A stretch of 64,000 nucleotides of DNA from an uncultured Clostridia bacterium (GCA_944368925.1 CALVXG010000005.1:1-64000); one strand, 5' to 3'; numbered from the stretch's first letter, positions 8,443 to 17,125 are shown. The notes: generated from the letters alone by a model not told the origin. Made by a program: numbers and translations.

Positions 8443-10044
8443 TTACCACTCGGAAGTATCCAGCCCGAGGCTCTCAATATATTCCGAGGCTCCCGCTTGC
8501 TGATATGTATCCACCGCCGCATAGAACGCCGCATCGTCGATCTCCCCGTTCACCCATTTGGAAAAATTCGCATTCAGATAAGAATTCTGCGTCACCGTAA
8601 AGGCGTCCGGCCACTCGCAATTGGGTACGATGGGGAATTTCTGGTTCAGCCAGTACTCGGACAACTTCTCGTTCGGAGTCGTATTGTTCACCGCACCCAG
8701 TTCCGAACCGAATTCCTCTATGATCAGATTGATCGAATCTACCGTCGTAAGATACTGCAAAAACAATATCGCATTCTGCAACACAGTCTTGTTCCCCTTG
8801 ATACCGTCCTTCATAATGTTGACAAACAGGGACGCCGTGGACTGGTAAGGCCCGTCAGACATTTCAAAATCTACAGCATACTGCGAAACCGAACTGTCCG
8901 CCAAGGGCGCAGGGAACATTCCGAAATCCCAGCTCTCGTGCACCGCTTCCGCATTCAGTTCGTTTTTAAACTGCCATACGCCGTTATTGATCATCCCCAC
9001 AGAACCTTGATTCCATTTTGTCTGCCAGTCTGTGTTGATCCAGCCCTCCGGCAGATAGTTCGCGTAGTAATCTTTGCAAACCTTATAGTAATCGCGGGCA
9101 ACCGCTCCGTATGCCGCCGTTTCCGCCGGACTGAAATACCCCTTCGTCACCCCGCGCAGCTGCTCCGCTTCAGATACCGCTCCATCCTTATCCAAATCGA
9201 GATCGGTATTCTGCATAAGATATGCGGCAAAACTCGGCCCGATCGAAAACGTGTTGATCCAGTTATTCGCATTGATGCTCTTTTCGTTCCCGTAAGGAGC
9301 AATCGCCGAATATTCAACCGTGTTCCCGTCGCTGTCTACGCCCGTTCCGGTAATTTTCGATGCGTTATCCAAAAATTCCGTCCAATTCTGCGGTACGGAC
9401 AACCCGAATTTTTCATAAATAGATTTATTGTAAAACCAGCATGTTGCCGTGCCTGCATTCAAAGTGATCGGAACCGCTATAATATTGCCGTTCGCATCCA
9501 CTTGCTCACGCTGCTTCCAAAGATATTCGGGGAACATGTCCTTCCACGCCTCACTCCCTTCCTGACCTTCTTCCACAAATTGATTCGGTATCAGCATGAC
9601 ATCGTTCAGATTCATGTAATAATCACGATCGGTAAACCGCGACCAGCTGAACGAAATCGCAGGCATCGTTTCCGTATTCACACGCTTGATCAGCCATTCC
9701 GATACCTCTTCTTCCTGGCCGTTCAGATCTTTATTGGTCACAAACTTTACTTTGATCCCCGTCTCCTTGTAAAACTCGTTGGCTATGATCTTGGTTGCCG
9801 AAATCGTTCCGTCCGTCGTAGGCATATGCGTATGCAGATCCACCACAAGCGTATCTTCCGTACTTGCAATCCCGCCCGTCAGATCCTGACCATAGTCAAG
9901 GCCTGTCGCCAACAGATCTTCCATCCAATCTGCGCTGACATACCCGTCATCTTTTTTTTCTCCGCCGCCCGAGCAGCCCGCCACAACCGACAAAAGCAGC
10001 ATCCCCGCCATTACCGAAGCTATGACCTTTTTCCAGTTTTTCAT
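8443..10044 (-). CDS. Extracellular solute-binding lipoprotein (CUT1 sugar ABC transporter)
   Basis: 533 aa from the ATG at 10044, with GGGAGG 7 bases upstream; an extension to 10122 would overlap the regulator and lacks a signal. The N-terminus is a lipoprotein signal with lipobox SVVAGC followed by a Gly/Ser linker. The remainder is a family-1 solute-binding protein with Trp- and Tyr-rich segments such as ATCWFYNKSIYEKFGL and INNGVWQFKN. It captures an oligosaccharide outside the membrane and hands it to the two permeases encoded downstream. At over 530 residues it is longer than maltose-type binding proteins, as in the group handling larger plant oligosaccharides. Confidence 0.93.
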   Translation of the reverse strand: MKNWKKVIASVMAGMLLLSVVAGCSGGGEKKDDGYVSADWMEDLLATGLDYGQDLTGGIASTEDTLVVDLHTHMPTTDGTISATKIIANEFYKETGIKVKFVTNKDLNGQEEEVSEWLIKRVNTETMPAISFSWSRFTDRDYYMNLNDVMLIPNQFVEEGQEGSEAWKDMFPEYLWKQREQVDANGNIIAVPITLNAGTATCWFYNKSIYEKFGLSVPQNWTEFLDNASKITGTGVDSDGNTVEYSAIAPYGNEKSINANNWINTFSIGPSFAAYLMQNTDLDLDKDGAVSEAEQLRGVTKGYFSPAETAAYGAVARDYYKVCKDYYANYLPEGWINTDWQTKWNQGSVGMINNGVWQFKNELNAEAVHESWDFGMFPAPLADSSVSQYAVDFEMSDGPYQSTASLFVNIMKDGIKGNKTVLQNAILFLQYLTTVDSINLIIEEFGSELGAVNNTTPNEKLSEYWLNQKFPIVPNCEWPDAFTVTQNSYLNANFSKWVNGEIDDAAFYAAVDTYQQAGASEYIESLGLDTSEW

Positions 10045-10061
10045 TTTTGTCCTCCCGGTTT

Positions 10062-10883
10062 TTATAATAATTTTCTCGCCTCTTGAGGCGTCTTCAAATG
10101 CTTCTTCTTGAACATCTTGCAAAAATACGATGGATCAGAAAATCCCGTCGCATAAGCTATTTCCTTGATGCTCATCTGCGAATTCTTCAAAAGATACAGC
10201 GCCCGATCGATCCGATAGTCTGCTAAAAATTTCTGCGGCGATGTGTTGTATGCACATTTGAACAGGCGATACACGTTGCTGCGATGCAAGTTGACATATT
10301 CCGCCATGGTCTCTACCGTTATATCATCTGCATAGTTGTTCTCAATAAACAACATGAGTTTTTTCATAATGGAACTCGAAGACGTACTCGCTTCAAAGAT
10401 CGGATTGTTGTTGGATAAATATCCCAATACTTTGTAAAAATCCCCGAGAATCCGCAGATAATTCTGCTTTGCATTCTCGTCATAGTCGCAAAGCTCCACC
10501 ATCAGTTTCTTCATCGTTTCAAAATCTTGCGCCGGACGTACATAGCAGTCGTTTTTCAAAAATCCGAGATTCTGCAGAATTTCCTCAGAGTTAACACCAT
10601 TGAAGCCCACCCAATAATATTCATACGGATCGCCTGGCTCGGCATAATACTCAAACAGAATACCCGCCGGCACCAAAAACACGTCCCCTTTTTTCAGCTC
10701 AAAGACTTTGTCCTGTACCTTAAAGTAACCTCTGCCGGATACCACAAAATGAAACACGTAAAAATCCCGTATGCACGGCCCGAACCTGTGATCACTGCTG
10801 CATGCCTCGTATCCGATCTGATATATCATAAAATTATACTGAAATTTATTTTCAAGCAGAAAAAGTTTGTATTTCTTATCCAT
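10062..10883 (-). CDS. AraC-family transcriptional regulator
   Basis: 273 aa. The N-terminal half is a cupin-like sensor domain (FHFVVSGRGYFKV and KKGDVFLVPAG-type segments, residues about 45-90). The C-terminal 100 residues hold the two AraC helix-turn-helix units, including LHRSNVYRLFK and IKEIAYATGFSDPSYFCKMF. It sits inside the operon it probably controls, between the GH28-like gene and the solute-binding protein gene, 17 bp before the latter. Candidate binding sites are the TGTTGC repeats at 12597-12787. It most likely activates the operon in response to a sugar; the inducer is unknown. Confidence 0.94.
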   Translation of the reverse strand: MDKKYKLFLLENKFQYNFMIYQIGYEACSSDHRFGPCIRDFYVFHFVVSGRGYFKVQDKVFELKKGDVFLVPAGILFEYYAEPGDPYEYYWVGFNGVNSEEILQNLGFLKNDCYVRPAQDFETMKKLMVELCDYDENAKQNYLRILGDFYKVLGYLSNNNPIFEASTSSSSIMKKLMLFIENNYADDITVETMAEYVNLHRSNVYRLFKCAYNTSPQKFLADYRIDRALYLLKNSQMSIKEIAYATGFSDPSYFCKMFKKKHLKTPQEARKLL

Positions 10884-10893
10884 TGTCAGCTAT

Positions 10894-12531
10894 TTAATTA
10901 TTAATATAAATTTTCGTCTTGTCCACGTTCGTGAGTTTTAACCCCAATCGCGCATAACTCTCGATCAGAATCCCGTTCCTCGTACAATCTTCAAAATACA
11001 GACTCCCGATTACCCCTCCGACCGTCGAATTGTTCGCCACCCGCACCGCTTCACCGCCGCGTATGTCAAGATTTTTAAAATATATCCCGTCAATCCGCGC
11101 ATTCGCTATATCGTAAAGCGTGACATTCACGGGATAAAGCGCACTCGAATAGACCTCTATGTCCTCAAACACTATATCCGTTACGGTCGCTTTTCCGCCT
11201 AAAATAACGACCAACGCTCCCAATTCATCCTGCCACACCGCACTCGCAAACCCGATAGAACAATCTTCAAATCTTACATCGGTTATGTCCCTGACGCTTT
11301 CATAAATGATCCCCATTCCGCGCGCCTTGTCTGGCCAGCCGTTACAGCGTCGGAATACAATGTTCTCTATCGCTATTTTACAATTCCCGTCCATCGACTT
11401 CACTTCAAACAAATCATCTCCGGACCGCGCAAAACAGTTTTCAACCAAGGCATCCGCTCCGTCTGCTATACAGATTCCGTCACTGTTCTGCCGATACCCG
11501 AACAAAAGAATCTCCCGTACCGTTATGTCACGGCATCCCATGAAATAAAGCGTCCACTCCGGACTGTTGTTCAAAGTGATCCCCTCAACCTGTACCCCCT
11601 GGCACGCTTCAAACATTATTGCCGACCGCGCATGCCAGTCCAACTTGGTCAGATCAACCATCCCGCGTCCGCTGATTTTTACATTCTCCACACCTTTTCC
11701 CCAAAACAACGCGTTCCAACGCGTCTTCCCTGACCACGCAGGATCCAGCATCGGCGTCTCCGCTCGGTCCGGCATCGTCGCATATATGTAACACCCCTCT
11801 TCCAAATATACCTGCGTATTATTCTTAAACGCTACATTGTATTTTAAATAATGCGTTCCCTTCTCAAAATACAATACCTGCCTTTCGTCCGTAAATGTCA
11901 GCTTTTCCGTATGATTTCCCGCTTCTACACGGATCACTTCATACCCGTCCGGTACCGCGTATTCCTCCGCTTCACGTACGATCACCGTCAATGCCGTCTC
12001 TTTCTTGTCATCTGCCACAAACGTGTAATTTCCGTATCCAGGAATTTCCGCCGTTGCCTTGCCTGTCTTGTCCGTCGCAGCAGTAACCCCGTATTTCTGA
12101 GGTAATACATTCACATATTCCGCTCCGTATAAAACGTCAACTTTCACTTCGATCGGAAATGCCTGCGCCCCTGCATCAATCATGGCAAACGAATGCGCCC
12201 CCAACGAGGTTCGTACCGCATAACAATCTACTGCTTTGCCTGCCGCTTTCAACAAAAAATACGGCGATATGATCGTTCCCGTTTCTTTTGCGTCATTGTT
12301 GTGTGATCCGTCTGCATTGTCCACTTCTGCAATAAACTTTTTAAGATCGTCCGTCTCTCTTATATTCTCAAAAGAAAGCGGACTTACAAAATCTTCTGTC
12401 TGCATGGGATCTTCCTTATCTCCTCCTTTGTCCGGATTGCTCTCTATAAACGTACATGCTCCGAAAATAATAAACAGAAATACCATCAGTAAACTCCAAG
12501 GTATCACCTTCAGCCCGTTTCTTTTATTCAT
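10894..12531 (-). CDS. GH28-like (pectate-lyase fold) lipoprotein
   Basis: 545 aa from the ATG at 12531 (GGAG 8 bases upstream; a GTG six bases earlier is too close to it). A lipoprotein signal (IIFGACTF) is followed by an Asp/Glu-rich linker, a small beta domain (about 90-180) and a right-handed beta-helix. The helix shows NSDGICI (near 345) and SGDDLFEV (near 373), matching the Asp motifs of GH28 polygalacturonase-type enzymes; the later part has RGMGIIYES where GH28 usually has GHG. It is the first gene of the operon and probably attacks a pectin-like polymer at the cell surface. GH49 or another beta-helix family is an alternative. Confidence 0.78.
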   Translation of the reverse strand: MNKRNGLKVIPWSLLMVFLFIIFGACTFIESNPDKGGDKEDPMQTEDFVSPLSFENIRETDDLKKFIAEVDNADGSHNNDAKETGTIISPYFLLKAAGKAVDCYAVRTSLGAHSFAMIDAGAQAFPIEVKVDVLYGAEYVNVLPQKYGVTAATDKTGKATAEIPGYGNYTFVADDKKETALTVIVREAEEYAVPDGYEVIRVEAGNHTEKLTFTDERQVLYFEKGTHYLKYNVAFKNNTQVYLEEGCYIYATMPDRAETPMLDPAWSGKTRWNALFWGKGVENVKISGRGMVDLTKLDWHARSAIMFEACQGVQVEGITLNNSPEWTLYFMGCRDITVREILLFGYRQNSDGICIADGADALVENCFARSGDDLFEVKSMDGNCKIAIENIVFRRCNGWPDKARGMGIIYESVRDITDVRFEDCSIGFASAVWQDELGALVVILGGKATVTDIVFEDIEVYSSALYPVNVTLYDIANARIDGIYFKNLDIRGGEAVRVANNSTVGGVIGSLYFEDCTRNGILIESYARLGLKLTNVDKTKIYINN

Positions 12532-13072
12532 GGACACTTCTCCGCTCTCATTTTATTCTATTGTAATACAGATGCTTATGTTCGTAAATGGATATATGTT
12601 GCGAATCGTGGTATTTTTGTTGCAAACTAAATTATATCAAATGTTGCACACTTTTTTTAAATACTCAAAAAATCGTTATTTTGCTACATTATACCGCCAA
12701 TTATATAATTTTTCTGACTGAATATGGTAATTATGTTGCAAACAAATTTCGCAGACATTTTTTAATTATATTACACAAGTTGCAACATTTACCCCCCACA
12801 CGATTCTCTTCACAGCGCAGCTTTCCTTTTTTATTGCTTTTGTCTTATACTTTACCGTCTGTCTTCGCTTCAGGGAAGCTGTCATACCGTATAGATTCTC
12901 TTAAACGCTATCAAACGCAAACCCTTCCGGCACCTTGAGAATACAACAGTCTTGTCAGATTCCATTCTGAACTTGCAAAATGAAATTTTCTATGATATAA
13001 TTCAATCACGCCTTAATAGCACATTCATCTTGATTTGCTGTCTGTAAAATTTTAAGCCTCAACAGGAGAAAA
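12532..13072. promoter_or_regulatory. Divergent intergenic region with TGTTGC repeats
   Basis: This 541-bp AT-rich gap separates the glycan operon from the plus-strand gene at 13074. TGTTGC occurs at 12597, 12618, 12642 and 12734, and an inverted copy within AGTTGCAACA lies at 12778-12787. The three nearest the operon are 21 and 24 bp apart, about two helical turns, as expected for AraC half-sites. I see no coding region. A clear minus-strand -35/-10 pair was not found, which fits activator-dependent transcription. Confidence 0.55.
12973..13001 (+). promoter_or_regulatory. Sigma-A-type promoter for the PD-(D/E)XK gene
   Basis: TTGCAA at 12973-12978 and TATAAT at 12996-13001 are separated by 17 bp, 72 bp upstream of the ATG at 13074. 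Confidence 0.75.
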
Positions 13073-13073
13073 C

Positions 13074-14099
13074 ATGAAAAACTTGTTTGACTTTGCAACG
13101 CGGGAACTTTCACAGGATGCATTCCTTCGCTGGCTGTTCGAAAATTACGACGATCCCGAAACTGAACAGGCGGCCAGCGCTCTTTTAAAAGAGTTTTGCG
13201 AAATCGACGCGAGCGAAATCAAAAATATCAGCACTACGGCACAATGGGGCAACATTGACATTTCCGTATGGATAACATTGAAAGATGACAGCAAAGCTGC
13301 ATTGTTTATCGAAGATAAGACCTGTTCGGAAGAGCATAATCAGCTCGATAAGTATGATACATATATCAAGCGGTGCGAAACCGAATATCATTATATTTAT
13401 AAAGTCTTTTATAAAACGGATATTATCAGGACGGAAGAACGGGCAAGAATTGCTCAGACAACGGATACAAATAAGTGGCGCATTTATTCCATCAAAGAGA
13501 TTTTACCCCTTTTTGAAAAATATGTCGTTGCGGATAATCTGATTTTACGGCAGTATGCCGAACACGTTGTCGGCATATACAAAGCAACACGGAATACTGC
13601 CATGCCCGAAAAAAACGACACCCCTGCCGATTACTTAAAATGGATCTCCTATTTTGAAAGGACAGTCATCCCCCGGCTTTCCGAATATCAGAACCAATGT
13701 AAATTTTTTGTTACAAGAGCAGGACAATATCCGTATGTATATATGAACGTTGAAAAGTGCGGGTACAACAAAAAGGTTCCTACGCTTGAGATACGCAGCA
13801 GAGATTGTTTGCCTGTCGGGAGCAATTGTTCGGAAAGGCATTTTTTGATCCGTTTCCTCTGCTACCACATTCAGGCGGAAGATATCCCTCAGCAGCGGAT
13901 CCTTATCGAAAAAATTAAATCCGACGGACACTTCCAAACGAAAGGTATGGTACTGCGCCGCAACGGTAAAGAGAATTATTTCCCAAAACAAATCGGCTGT
14001 TCTCCCAAAAACGGGACGGTAAAAGACGAAACGGAATTTTTTCAAAAAATCAACGAATATATCAATTACTATCTCGTACTTCTGAAAGATTGGAAATAA
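13074..14099 (+). CDS. PD-(D/E)XK nuclease-superfamily protein
   Basis: 341 aa with AGGAG 5 bases before the ATG. The N-terminal 150 residues carry the core motif of the superfamily: NIDISVWI (Asp near 62), then ALFIEDKT (E-x-K near 80-82) and a Gln/Asp-rich helix QLDKY. This matches proteins annotated as PD-(D/E)XK nuclease family members of the PDDEXK_4 type. The C-terminal half has no domain I recognise. It is transcribed from its own promoter against the surrounding minus-strand operons and is followed after 13 bp by a membrane protein gene, so the two are probably one accessory unit. DNA or RNA cleavage is inferred from the fold. Confidence 0.75.
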   Translation: MKNLFDFATRELSQDAFLRWLFENYDDPETEQAASALLKEFCEIDASEIKNISTTAQWGNIDISVWITLKDDSKAALFIEDKTCSEEHNQLDKYDTYIKRCETEYHYIYKVFYKTDIIRTEERARIAQTTDTNKWRIYSIKEILPLFEKYVVADNLILRQYAEHVVGIYKATRNTAMPEKNDTPADYLKWISYFERTVIPRLSEYQNQCKFFVTRAGQYPYVYMNVEKCGYNKKVPTLEIRSRDCLPVGSNCSERHFLIRFLCYHIQAEDIPQQRILIEKIKSDGHFQTKGMVLRRNGKENYFPKQIGCSPKNGTVKDETEFFQKINEYINYYLVLLKDWK

Positions 14100-14112
14100 G
14101 GCAAGGTGCTAT

Positions 14113-15270
14113 ATGGCTACGAATTCAAATTTTAAAAAAGATAAGTGTTGGTCATGTGAATTTTTCTGCGGCCATCGGAAATTAAAAAACAGCATCGTGT
14201 TCGGAGAGAGCGTTGAAACCGAGGCACAAGGTACTTGTTCCAACAAACGCAGCTCCTTTTACGGGAAAACCGTCCGTGAAAATGGCAGTTGCGGCAAGTA
14301 TCAAAAATGGGGCGTTTTACAATCGGCACTCGCAAAACAGGAACAGCAATCGCAAGCACAGATGCAAATACTTGCACAACGCGAACAGGCGGCACGTCGG
14401 CGTCGGGAACAGCAAAAGTATCTTCAAAACGAAAGCAAACTTTTTCAGGAGCGCAGACTCATTGAAGAAGAGCGAAAACGTCTTGAGTTTGAACGATGGT
14501 ATTCCTCACTCTCCTTCGAAGAACGAGCACAATATGATGCAGAACAGGCACGACTGAAAGCAGAGCGTGAAGAACAAAACAGACTGCTCGCAAGCGAACA
14601 GGCGGCACAACAAGAAAAAACGACAGCTGCAAAAAAACGAAAACACAAAATCGCCCTGGTGTCTGTCATTTCTGTTGTTGCGGCCATTATCATTGTCGTA
14701 GGCGCTTTCAGCATTTCTTCGGCAATCCGAAGATCAGAGCGTCATAAGGCCTTTGTTGAATCCGGCGGCGAAAAAATCGTCCATTATATTCAAACCCAAT
14801 CAGACAGCGACGATTCCTGCGAGTTCTCTTTCGAATACAGCGGTACGTCTTACAAAATGGTGATTGAGTACAGAGAAAATTATTATGACGAATCAGGCTC
14901 CCCAACATTGTTTGGAAGAGGAACATACTCTTTTTATGCTTCTGTCAAAAGTTTCAAAGGCGGGAATCCTTATACGTATTGTACCGGCGCTGCTGTTTTT
15001 AATTGGCAGGGATTAAAAAATCTCGACGAAATCTCTTTGTTTGGTGCAGTACAGTATCAATCCGATTTGATTTATAATTACTATCATGATTATACGAAAG
15101 GCGAAACTTGTCCCGAAATTATCTATAATGACGTTACGCGCGGAAACGGATATAACCTTACCGACGCACAGATCAATGATTCAGCAGATTATGTCTGGGA
15201 AATGTGTGAAATCACGATGATCGGGCTCAATCAATTATCCAATCAGGTCTTAAACAATGATCTTTGGTAA
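14113..15270 (+). CDS. Cys-rich, coiled-coil, single-TM membrane protein of unknown function
   Basis: 385 aa. I do not recognise the family. The N-terminus has a Cys-rich patch (CWSCEFFCG, later TCSNK and SCGKYQKW) that could bind zinc. Residues about 80-185 form a strongly charged Gln/Glu/Arg coiled coil, then a basic stretch (KKRKHK) and one membrane helix near 189-211. The last 170 residues are a Tyr-rich, probably extracellular domain. It follows the PD-(D/E)XK gene by 13 bp without an obvious separate promoter. The layout of cytoplasmic zinc/coiled-coil part, membrane span and exported sensor-like domain is what is visible; any role as a membrane partner of the nuclease-like protein is inference. 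Confidence 0.72.
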   Translation: MATNSNFKKDKCWSCEFFCGHRKLKNSIVFGESVETEAQGTCSNKRSSFYGKTVRENGSCGKYQKWGVLQSALAKQEQQSQAQMQILAQREQAARRRREQQKYLQNESKLFQERRLIEEERKRLEFERWYSSLSFEERAQYDAEQARLKAEREEQNRLLASEQAAQQEKTTAAKKRKHKIALVSVISVVAAIIIVVGAFSISSAIRRSERHKAFVESGGEKIVHYIQTQSDSDDSCEFSFEYSGTSYKMVIEYRENYYDESGSPTLFGRGTYSFYASVKSFKGGNPYTYCTGAAVFNWQGLKNLDEISLFGAVQYQSDLIYNYYHDYTKGETCPEIIYNDVTRGNGYNLTDAQINDSADYVWEMCEITMIGLNQLSNQVLNNDLW

Positions 15271-15331
15271 AATAAGAATGCTTTTTCCCTTTAATCTTTC
15301 ATGCACCACAGTTTTTTTAAGCGATACTTCT

Positions 15332-15469
15332 TCAAGATGCAAAGGCCGTCAGGACAATCCCTTCCTTATAAGTCTGATATTGCTTTTCGAAACAATCAAT
15401 GTCTGTAATATTTAAATAAAGTTCGCGAAAGTCAACAAACCGAGCCAAAACTTTTGTATCAATAAGCAT
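15332..15469 (-). CDS. Possible small ORF or gene remnant (45 aa)
   Basis: A 45-codon frame (MLIDTKVLARFVDF... to ...VLTAFAS) lies in the otherwise empty gap before the bidirectional terminator. The opening resembles the start of PIN-type toxins (a hydrophobic strand plus DTK), but it is too short for a domain and has no good ribosome binding site. It may be a decayed gene. Confidence 0.2.
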   Translation of the reverse strand: MLIDTKVLARFVDFRELYLNITDIDCFEKQYQTYKEGIVLTAFAS

Positions 15470-15490
15470 ATAAAACGTCTTTCAGACAGC

Positions 15491-15530
15491 AAAAGAACCG
15501 GGCAAGGAACCACCCTTGCCCGGTTCTTTT
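15491..15530. terminator. Bidirectional intrinsic terminator
   Basis: A perfect 16-bp stem (15491-15506 with 15515-15530) and 8-base loop, with A-rich and T-rich outer arms. It lies 20 bp past the stop of the L15-like gene and also faces the plus-strand accessory pair. Confidence 0.85.
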
Positions 15531-15549
15531 AAACGATTGCGAGATAAAA

Positions 15550-17061
15550 CTACTTTCTGCGCAGGCGCACGACCTTCCCGCCCGTGAGCGCAATCATTTT
15601 GACGGCAGGCAACGAAAAATCAGATGCTTCTATAACCAGGGACTTATCCAAAGTTCCCCTTGCCAAAACTTTGCATACCGAGGCTTTTTTGTCGATCAAT
15701 CCTTTTTCCTTAAGAGATGAAAGATCAACGCGTTCCCCTTCGCGGTAGTTTGCCGAAATCGTATCCAGATTTATAACCGCACGGCGGCCTGCAACAATAC
15801 GTTCTTCCCTGCTCTCCGAAAGCGCCATAATCTGCTGCGCTGTCGCGTCGCTGATCGCGCTGTCCGCTTCATTCACGCTCACTTTGTCCGTTACCGTATA
15901 ATCGGACAGCTTTTCTACCGTTGCGCCTTCTGCGATCATCTCATCCAGCTGTTCAGCCGTCACCGTTTCGCCCGTCTCACGCTTTGCATATACCTTGATC
16001 AGCTTTCTTTTGATCAGCTCGTCGCGCGTTTCATAAGGAATCGTCGTTGAAACGTCCACGCGCTTGAAATCCAAACCGAAATTCTCTGCCACTTTTTCCA
16101 ACAGTTCGCAGGCATATTTAAAGCTACGGCTCCCGGTAATCTTATAGCGCACGGGGACATTCGCGTAACGCTTCTTTTCCGAAACGTCGCGGAAATTGTA
16201 CTTCACGTCTACTTCCGTAGGCGTAAGTGCCAAATACAAGATCAAACTTTTCGTATTTGCGTTTACTTTCACAAATTGTCTGCGCCCTACGTTGAAACTG
16301 TCATAGTTCCAACTCACACGCTCTTTCACGCCTATCCAGGATAAAATCTCGTTGCGCAGTGCATTGTAATAGTCTTTCATTTCCTCATCCGCCTGGATAA
16401 GACGGGCGGAAAAACTGCGCCTGTACTGAACAAATACTTTATTCCCCGTAACGGTCGTGACGACGGCTCCCTCAATCTCATCTCCCTCGCCCGATTCGTC
16501 ATCCTCGCGATCCTCTTCCTCAACCTCTTCGGCAGATAGGTTCGGCTCAGTCTGTTCTTCCTCCGCAACCGAAGAAACCGCAGACGGTGTCTCCTCCTTT
16601 TCAGGCAAATCACGTATGGGCTCGCTTTGCTCCGCATTCGCCTCTGCCGCCAAATCCGTCGGACTCTCGATCTCACTTTGAGTTTCCGATTCTTTTAAGG
16701 AATCAGTCTTGATCCACTTTGCATACAAAGACGCCCCGCGCATCGGCATGCGGTAAACCTTTTCGACCTTGCGCGTACACGCTTCGTCTTCGTACCACCC
16801 TTCAAATACATAGCCTTCCCGCCGGTCGGGCTCGTGAAGTTCAACGATCCTGTGCCCCGGATAAGATTTTTTGAAAACCTTCCCATCCCCCAAATGCAAT
16901 GTCAGCCGAAACCGCAAAGACAACAGAACGATAAACACGATAATCGCGATCAGCGCAACTCCGGCTATTCCGCAAAACAACAGAAACTGAGGTGAATCCA
17001 AACTGTTTTTTACAGCCTCAAAAAATGATGCCGCAAACAATGAATCGATAAATACTTTCAT
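15550..17061 (-). CDS. Membrane-anchored InlB-repeat protein with ribosomal protein uL15-like C-terminal domain
   Basis: 503 aa, ATG at 17061 with GGAGG 9 bases upstream. A short exterior segment precedes a TM helix (about 27-50), an InlB/Listeria-Bacteroides-type module (52-117, GYVFEGWYEDEACT...LYAKW), a Glu/Ser-rich acidic linker (118-205) and an uncharacterised middle region with YRRSFSARLIQADEE and PTEVDVKYNFRDVSEKKR. The last 75 residues (VDLSSLKEKGLIDKK, KVLARGTLDKSL, FSLPAVKMIALTGGKVV) follow the pattern of the L15/L18e fold. Some databases name such proteins uL15-family, but the membrane anchor and length exclude an ordinary ribosomal protein. The function is unknown. Confidence 0.78.
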   Translation of the reverse strand: MKVFIDSLFAASFFEAVKNSLDSPQFLLFCGIAGVALIAIIVFIVLLSLRFRLTLHLGDGKVFKKSYPGHRIVELHEPDRREGYVFEGWYEDEACTRKVEKVYRMPMRGASLYAKWIKTDSLKESETQSEIESPTDLAAEANAEQSEPIRDLPEKEETPSAVSSVAEEEQTEPNLSAEEVEEEDREDDESGEGDEIEGAVVTTVTGNKVFVQYRRSFSARLIQADEEMKDYYNALRNEILSWIGVKERVSWNYDSFNVGRRQFVKVNANTKSLILYLALTPTEVDVKYNFRDVSEKKRYANVPVRYKITGSRSFKYACELLEKVAENFGLDFKRVDVSTTIPYETRDELIKRKLIKVYAKRETGETVTAEQLDEMIAEGATVEKLSDYTVTDKVSVNEADSAISDATAQQIMALSESREERIVAGRRAVINLDTISANYREGERVDLSSLKEKGLIDKKASVCKVLARGTLDKSLVIEASDFSLPAVKMIALTGGKVVRLRRK

Positions 17062-17073
17062 TTTTCGAAACCT

Positions 17074-17095
17074 CCTGTACCTTGATTCGTACAGG
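17074..17095. promoter_or_regulatory. Inverted repeat overlapping the ribosome binding site
   Basis: CCTGTAC and GTACAGG, a perfect 7-bp inverted repeat with an 8-base spacer, lie directly after the -10 box and overlap the GGAGG of the L15-like gene. It could be an operator or an mRNA hairpin that hides the ribosome binding site. Confidence 0.4.
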
Positions 17096-17096
17096 T

Positions 17097-17125
17097 ATTA
17101 TAACATGTATCTGAAAGAATAGCAA
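17097..17125 (-). promoter_or_regulatory. Sigma-A-type promoter for the L15-like membrane protein
   Basis: On the minus strand TTGCTA (17125-17120), a 17-bp spacer and TATAAT (17102-17097) stand just upstream of the gene. Confidence 0.8.

Noticed and set aside
8221..10086. 621-codon plus-strand open frame
   Set aside because: It is antisense to the solute-binding protein and small lipoprotein genes, rich in Arg/His/Ile, with no domain; a shadow of biased codon use.
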